64,000 bases of DNA from contig DIXU01000020.1 in the NCBI GenBank assembly GCA_002436105.1, forward strand, positions 62,001 to 126,000, in the 5' to 3' direction. The position numbers and the translations under genes were made by a program. Positions 60,909-64,000 of the stretch are shown piece by piece. Position 1 is the first letter of the stretch, and each line of letters begins with the position of its first letter. The DNA comes from Candidatus Aminicenantes bacterium UBA6072 (GTDB taxonomy: Bacteria; Acidobacteriota; Aminicenantia; UBA2199). The notes below the pieces were generated by a model. It did no database searches, had not been told where the DNA came from, and was given only the letters and a program-made list of their open reading frames with translations.

Positions 60909-60921
60909 GTCAGAATCTGAC
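60909..60921. promoter_or_regulatory. candidate enhancer (UAS) for the sigma-54 activator
   Basis: GTCAGA-A-TCTGAC is a perfect dyad centred about 125 bp upstream of the predicted start, a usual distance for bacterial enhancers. A single TGTCAG half-site lies 18 bp closer (60891-60896). Confidence 0.6.
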
Positions 60922-60930
60922 GGCTGGCGC

Positions 60931-62283
60931 CTAGCGCCGGCGCGGCAGCTTTTTCTTCAATGTGTTCAGGGAAATGCCGAGGGCCTTTGCCGTCCGGGTG
61001 AGATTGTAGTTCAGCTTCTTTGCGACGAAGGCGGCGTAACGCTTCTCCATCTCGGCCAGGGTCAGCATCTCGCCGTCCATGGCCATCTCCAGCGACGGCG
61101 ATTCCCGCGAGACCGCGTCGGTCATGAGCGTGGGCAAATGCAACTCATGACTGCTGCCGGAGTGGATGATGGCCATCTCGACCACGTTCCTGAGCTCGCG
61201 GATGTTTCCCGGCCAGTCATGGTCCAGCAGTTTCTTCAAGTCGCTCTCCTGCAGGGCCAGGAGGCGCTGGGGGGCCAACTCGCGGATAAAGGATTGCACC
61301 AGGAGGGGGATGTCCTCCTTGCGTTCACGCAGGGGGGGCAGATGGATGCGGATGACGTTCAGGCGGTAGTAGAGATCTTCGCGGAATTCCCTGTCCCTGA
61401 TCTTCTGCTCGAGGGGAGTGTTGGTCGCGGCGATGAAGCGGACCTGCAGCGGGTGCGAGATGACGCCGCCGATGCGGCGAACCTGCATTTCATCCAGCAC
61501 GCCCAGCAGCTTGGCCTGAAGGTGAAATCCCATCTCGCCGATCTCGTCGAGGAGAAGCGAGCCGTTTTCGGCGATCTCCATCAGCCCCTTCTTCGTGGCA
61601 TGAGCCCCGGAGAACGCCCCCCTCTCGTGGCCGAACAACTCGCTCTCGATCAGGGCTTCCGGCAGGGCCGAGCAGTTGACGGCCATGAACGGCCCGCGCC
61701 GCTTGCTTTCGTGGTGGATCAGGCGGGCCACCAGGCTCTTGCCGCTGCCGGTCTCCCCGGTGATCAGTACGGGCGACGTGCTTCGTGCCGCGGTGGCGAT
61801 CAGACCGGAGATCGGGGCGAGGCTGCCCGCAGCGCCGATCCACGCCCCGGCGAACCTCTCCCTGTTGCTCTGGTAGTGAATGCTCTCCTCGACCCTTTCC
61901 AGCTCGTTCATGCGCAGGCATTTCTCGATGGCGATCCGCAGCTCCTTCAGCTCGAAAGGCTTGGTCAGATAGGAGAAGGCCCCGCTCTCGATCGCCATCA
62001 AGGCGTTCTTGAAGCTGGGAAAGGCGGTGATGAATATGATCTTGACGTTCTCCAGGAATGCGATGATGCGCGGGCAAAGGGCGGATCCTTCGCCATCCGG
62101 GAGCTTCTGGTCAAGCAGGACGACGTCAAAATGGTTGCGCGAGCAGAGGTCCAGCCCCTCGCTGCAGCTGTGGGCGCTCTTGACCCTGAACGCATCGCCG
62201 GTGAGAAATTCGCTGACCATGCTGCAGAGCAGGCGGTCATCATCGATGATCAGGATCGAGCGCTTCTGGGGTTCAGTTTCCAT
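60931..62283 (-). CDS. NtrC-family sigma-54-dependent response regulator
   Basis: 450 aa. Receiver with Asp14-16 and phospho-acceptor Asp58 (VVLLDQKLPDG). The AAA+ domain has Walker A GETGSGKS, sigma-54 loop GAFSGA (Ser in place of the usual Thr), Walker B LLLDEIGEM, and RLNVIRIHLPPLRERKEDIP. A Fis-type HTH ends the protein (LTRTAKALGISLNTLKKKL). ATG 62283 overlaps the kinase gene by 11 bp. Likely activates the sigma-54 promoter of the next operon. Confidence 0.95.
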   Translation of the reverse strand: METEPQKRSILIIDDDRLLCSMVSEFLTGDAFRVKSAHSCSEGLDLCSRNHFDVVLLDQKLPDGEGSALCPRIIAFLENVKIIFITAFPSFKNALMAIESGAFSYLTKPFELKELRIAIEKCLRMNELERVEESIHYQSNRERFAGAWIGAAGSLAPISGLIATAARSTSPVLITGETGSGKSLVARLIHHESKRRGPFMAVNCSALPEALIESELFGHERGAFSGAHATKKGLMEIAENGSLLLDEIGEMGFHLQAKLLGVLDEMQVRRIGGVISHPLQVRFIAATNTPLEQKIRDREFREDLYYRLNVIRIHLPPLRERKEDIPLLVQSFIRELAPQRLLALQESDLKKLLDHDWPGNIRELRNVVEMAIIHSGSSHELHLPTLMTDAVSRESPSLEMAMDGEMLTLAEMEKRYAAFVAKKLNYNLTRTAKALGISLNTLKKKLPRRR

Positions 62284-63016
62284 GGCCTTCGCTCAGCGGC
62301 AGGGTGATGCGCACCTCGGCGCCCTGGGGTCGGCGGCCGCCGATCTCGATGCGGCCGTTCATTCGTGCCAGCAGCTTCCTCGCCAGGGTCAATCCCAGGC
62401 CGGCGCCTTGAGGCTTGCTGGAATAGAACGGCATGAAGGCCTCTTCGATCTTGTCATCGGGGATGCCCCCGCCGTTGTCGGCGATGGCGATGCGGCAGTG
62501 TCCGTCGCAGCGGGTGACGGTGACGGCCAGGACGGGATCGGGGCGTCCGCCCAGGGCGTCGATGGCATTGCCGACGACTTGAAGCAGCGCCTGATGGAGG
62601 GCGCGAGGGTCGCAGGAGACCCAGACCGGTTCATCGAGGAAAGAGGACGCGAGCATGATCTCCTTCTCGTCGATCTCGTTGTGCAGCATCTGCAGCAGAT
62701 CGCTCACCAGGGGTTGAACATCGACGGACCTGATGCTCAGGCGTTCAAACATGTTGAAGGAACGGAGAGCATTCAGCAGTTCCTCCAGGCGGCGGAACTC
62801 GGCGTGGATGCTTTTCAGGTATTCCAGGCGGGTCGCGGAATCGTAGGCGTCGTGGTTGCTGATCAATACCTCCATGCTCATCTTGATGGAATTGATCGGA
62901 TTGCCGAGCTCGTGGGCCAGGTTGAAGAACGCGTAGTCGAGAACCTTCATCAACCGCAGGGTCTCGTCGGCGGGCTCGCTCTGCAGCGCATGGCTGGGTT
63001 CGTTCTGTTTGTTCAT
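62273..63016 (-). CDS. soluble histidine kinase (sensor-less), partner of the NtrC-type regulator
   Basis: 247 aa. No transmembrane or PAS domain. H-box FNLAHELGNPINSI with His35, N-box VVGNAIDAL, G1 DNGGGIPD, F-box PFYSSKPQG, G2 GAGLGLTLARKL. ATG 63016 has CTGGAG upstream. It probably receives its signal from another protein, possibly the divergent membrane PAS protein. Confidence 0.9.
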   Translation of the reverse strand: MNKQNEPSHALQSEPADETLRLMKVLDYAFFNLAHELGNPINSIKMSMEVLISNHDAYDSATRLEYLKSIHAEFRRLEELLNALRSFNMFERLSIRSVDVQPLVSDLLQMLHNEIDEKEIMLASSFLDEPVWVSCDPRALHQALLQVVGNAIDALGGRPDPVLAVTVTRCDGHCRIAIADNGGGIPDDKIEEAFMPFYSSKPQGAGLGLTLARKLLARMNGRIEIGGRRPQGAEVRITLPLSEGHGN

Positions 63017-63097
63017 CGGGCTCCAGGGCCGGGGAGCCGGGTCCACTCGTTTCCGCTCCGGGCCGTTCGAAATCAGCGGGTCTGGAAGAACTCCCCG

Positions 63098-63126
63098 ATT
63101 ATAATTGCCCTTTTCGGCTTTTTCAA
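63098..63126 (-). promoter_or_regulatory. promoter of the kinase-regulator operon
   Basis: TTGAAA (plus 63121-63126), 17-bp spacer, TATAAT (63098-63103). It is back to back with the divergent promoter, the two -35 boxes 15 bp apart. Confidence 0.75.
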
Positions 63127-63141
63127 CACATCCCGGGCGAA

Positions 63142-63170
63142 TTGCATATTTTGCGGCAGTTTCCTATAAT
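63142..63170 (+). promoter_or_regulatory. promoter of the membrane PAS gene, leaderless arrangement
   Basis: TTGCAT (63142-63147), 17-bp spacer, TATAAT (63165-63170), CAGCAA, then ATG 63177. Confidence 0.75.
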
Positions 63171-63176
63171 CAGCAA

Positions 63177-64000
63177 ATGATCCGCTCCATCCTTGGCGAT
63201 TGGCGATCCCTGCTGCCGGCCCCGGCTGTCGGGGACCCGGAGAAGGCTCTCGTCGCCCGGCAGATCTTTCTCATCGTGCGGGCCTTCCTCGTGTCCGTCA
63301 TCTTTCTCCAGCTCGTGCTGATCGTTCTGAACCCGAAGATCACCTCTCACTGGTTGGCGCTACTGCTGGGCTCGCTGGCATCCAGCCTGATCCTGCTGCT
63401 CCTGAACCGGCGCGGCCATGTCGGCGCTGCGTCCCATCTGCTGGTCGTGAGCCTGTGGCTGCTGATCAGCCTCTTCGCCTGGACGCACACCGGTTTGGGA
63501 ACGCGGGCCGCCTGGGGCTATTTCATCGTCGTTTTCATCGCCGGCATGCTGTTGGGCAAGTGGCAGGGAGTCGCCACGGCTGCGGTCTGCAGCGCCTCGA
63601 CCCTGCTGATCGCCCTGGCCGCGCCGCTCCATTCCTCCGATCCCTATCGCTTCTGGCTGATCAACAGCCTCTTCCTGATCGTGGTGCTGCTGCTGCAGGA
63701 CCTGGCCGGCCGCTCCATCCGCGAGTCACTGGCCCAGGCACGGGAGGAGCTGTGCGAGCGGCGCAAATCGGAGGAGGCGCTGCGTGCCCGGAACCAGTTC
63801 GTCTCGTCGCTGCTGCGCGCCCTGCCGCTGGCTGTTTTCTTCAAGGACAAGGATGGCCGCTACACCGGCTGCAACGACGTTTTTTCCGAGATCATGGGCG
63901 TCACCTCCGAGGAGATGAGCGGCAAGACGGTTCATGAGCTCTGGCCGTCCCAGCTGGCGGAGACTTACCACCGCAAGGACCTGGAGTTGATGCGCAACCG
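63177..64000 (+). CDS. membrane sensor with PAS domain, N-terminal part
   Basis: 274 codons are present; the gene continues beyond the window. Residues 25-180 form five or six helices (IFLIVRAFLVSVIFLQLVLI; GYFIVVFIAGMLLGKWQG), a MASE-like membrane sensor. A coiled coil (AREELCERRKSEEALRARNQ) leads to a PAS domain from about residue 212 (LPLAVFFKDKDGRYTGCNDV). A kinase or cyclase output would follow. Divergent from the kinase-regulator operon. Confidence 0.85.
   Translation, partial: MIRSILGDWRSLLPAPAVGDPEKALVARQIFLIVRAFLVSVIFLQLVLIVLNPKITSHWLALLLGSLASSLILLLLNRRGHVGAASHLLVVSLWLLISLFAWTHTGLGTRAAWGYFIVVFIAGMLLGKWQGVATAAVCSASTLLIALAAPLHSSDPYRFWLINSLFLIVVLLLQDLAGRSIRESLAQAREELCERRKSEEALRARNQFVSSLLRALPLAVFFKDKDGRYTGCNDVFSEIMGVTSEEMSGKTVHELWPSQLAETYHRKDLELMRN

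Overview
The window is a GC-rich bacterial chromosome segment with short intergenic gaps and no phage, plasmid or insertion-sequence genes. A TolC/RND efflux set, a DsbD-type thiol transporter, lipoproteins and a predicted outer-membrane barrel indicate a Gram-negative (diderm) cell. The secreted Kre9/KNH-like plus CARDB proteins, DUF5916/CBM9-like protein, Reg_prop-GGDEF sensor and HAAS/PadR pairs suggest an Acidobacteriota/Aminicenantes-like lineage. That placement is inferred from style, not proven.

Layout. 1-4.6 kb: end of a cation antiporter; an operon of isochorismatase-like, TrxR-like flavoprotein and radical SAM genes; a lipoprotein amidase. 4.6-8 kb: two secreted KNH/CARDB paralogs, one with an in-frame decayed tail. 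8-14.6 kb: a sodium/solute symporter with a 51-aa partner, divergent from a GH9-GH20 pair. 14.6-17.4 kb: a SPASM radical SAM gene behind a methyltransferase-PlsC fusion. 17.6-24.4 kb: RND efflux operon and a crotonase. 24.6-27.5 kb: SagB-like oxidoreductase with PrsW-like protease, and a PadR-HAAS pair. 27.7-44 kb: secreted proteins, a giant propeller-GGDEF sensor, a TonB-like pair, YchF-like GTPase, GAF-SpoIIE phosphatase, subtilase, DsbD. 44-48 kb: tRNA-Arg(ACG), tadA, a duplicated tRNA-Ser(CGA) with one interrupted copy, and palindromic repeats resembling tRNA 3' ends. 48.8-57.8 kb: M23 peptidase, WYL regulator, DEAD-box helicase, L,D-transpeptidase, membrane acetyltransferase, second PadR-HAAS pair. 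57.8-64 kb: a signalling locus of soluble histidine kinase, sigma-54 activator and two DUF4388-roadblock proteins, each followed by a paralogous 65-aa protein, with a divergent membrane PAS protein cut by the window edge.

The strongest leads are: (1) the roadblock/DUF4388/65-aa module, which has a textbook sigma-54 promoter and an upstream perfect dyad next to its own activator gene; (2) at least eight intergenic elements made of short tandem arrays, mostly of exact period 7, usually in inverted pairs and often abutting stop codons; (3) the tRNA-Ser region, with a T-loop insertion and repeats resembling a CCA-bearing tRNA 3' end; (4) a promoter pattern TTGCnn-17-TATAAT in which the -10 box lies 5-6 nt before the start codon of many genes, implying leaderless mRNAs. 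All calls come from reading the sequence; no database search was possible.
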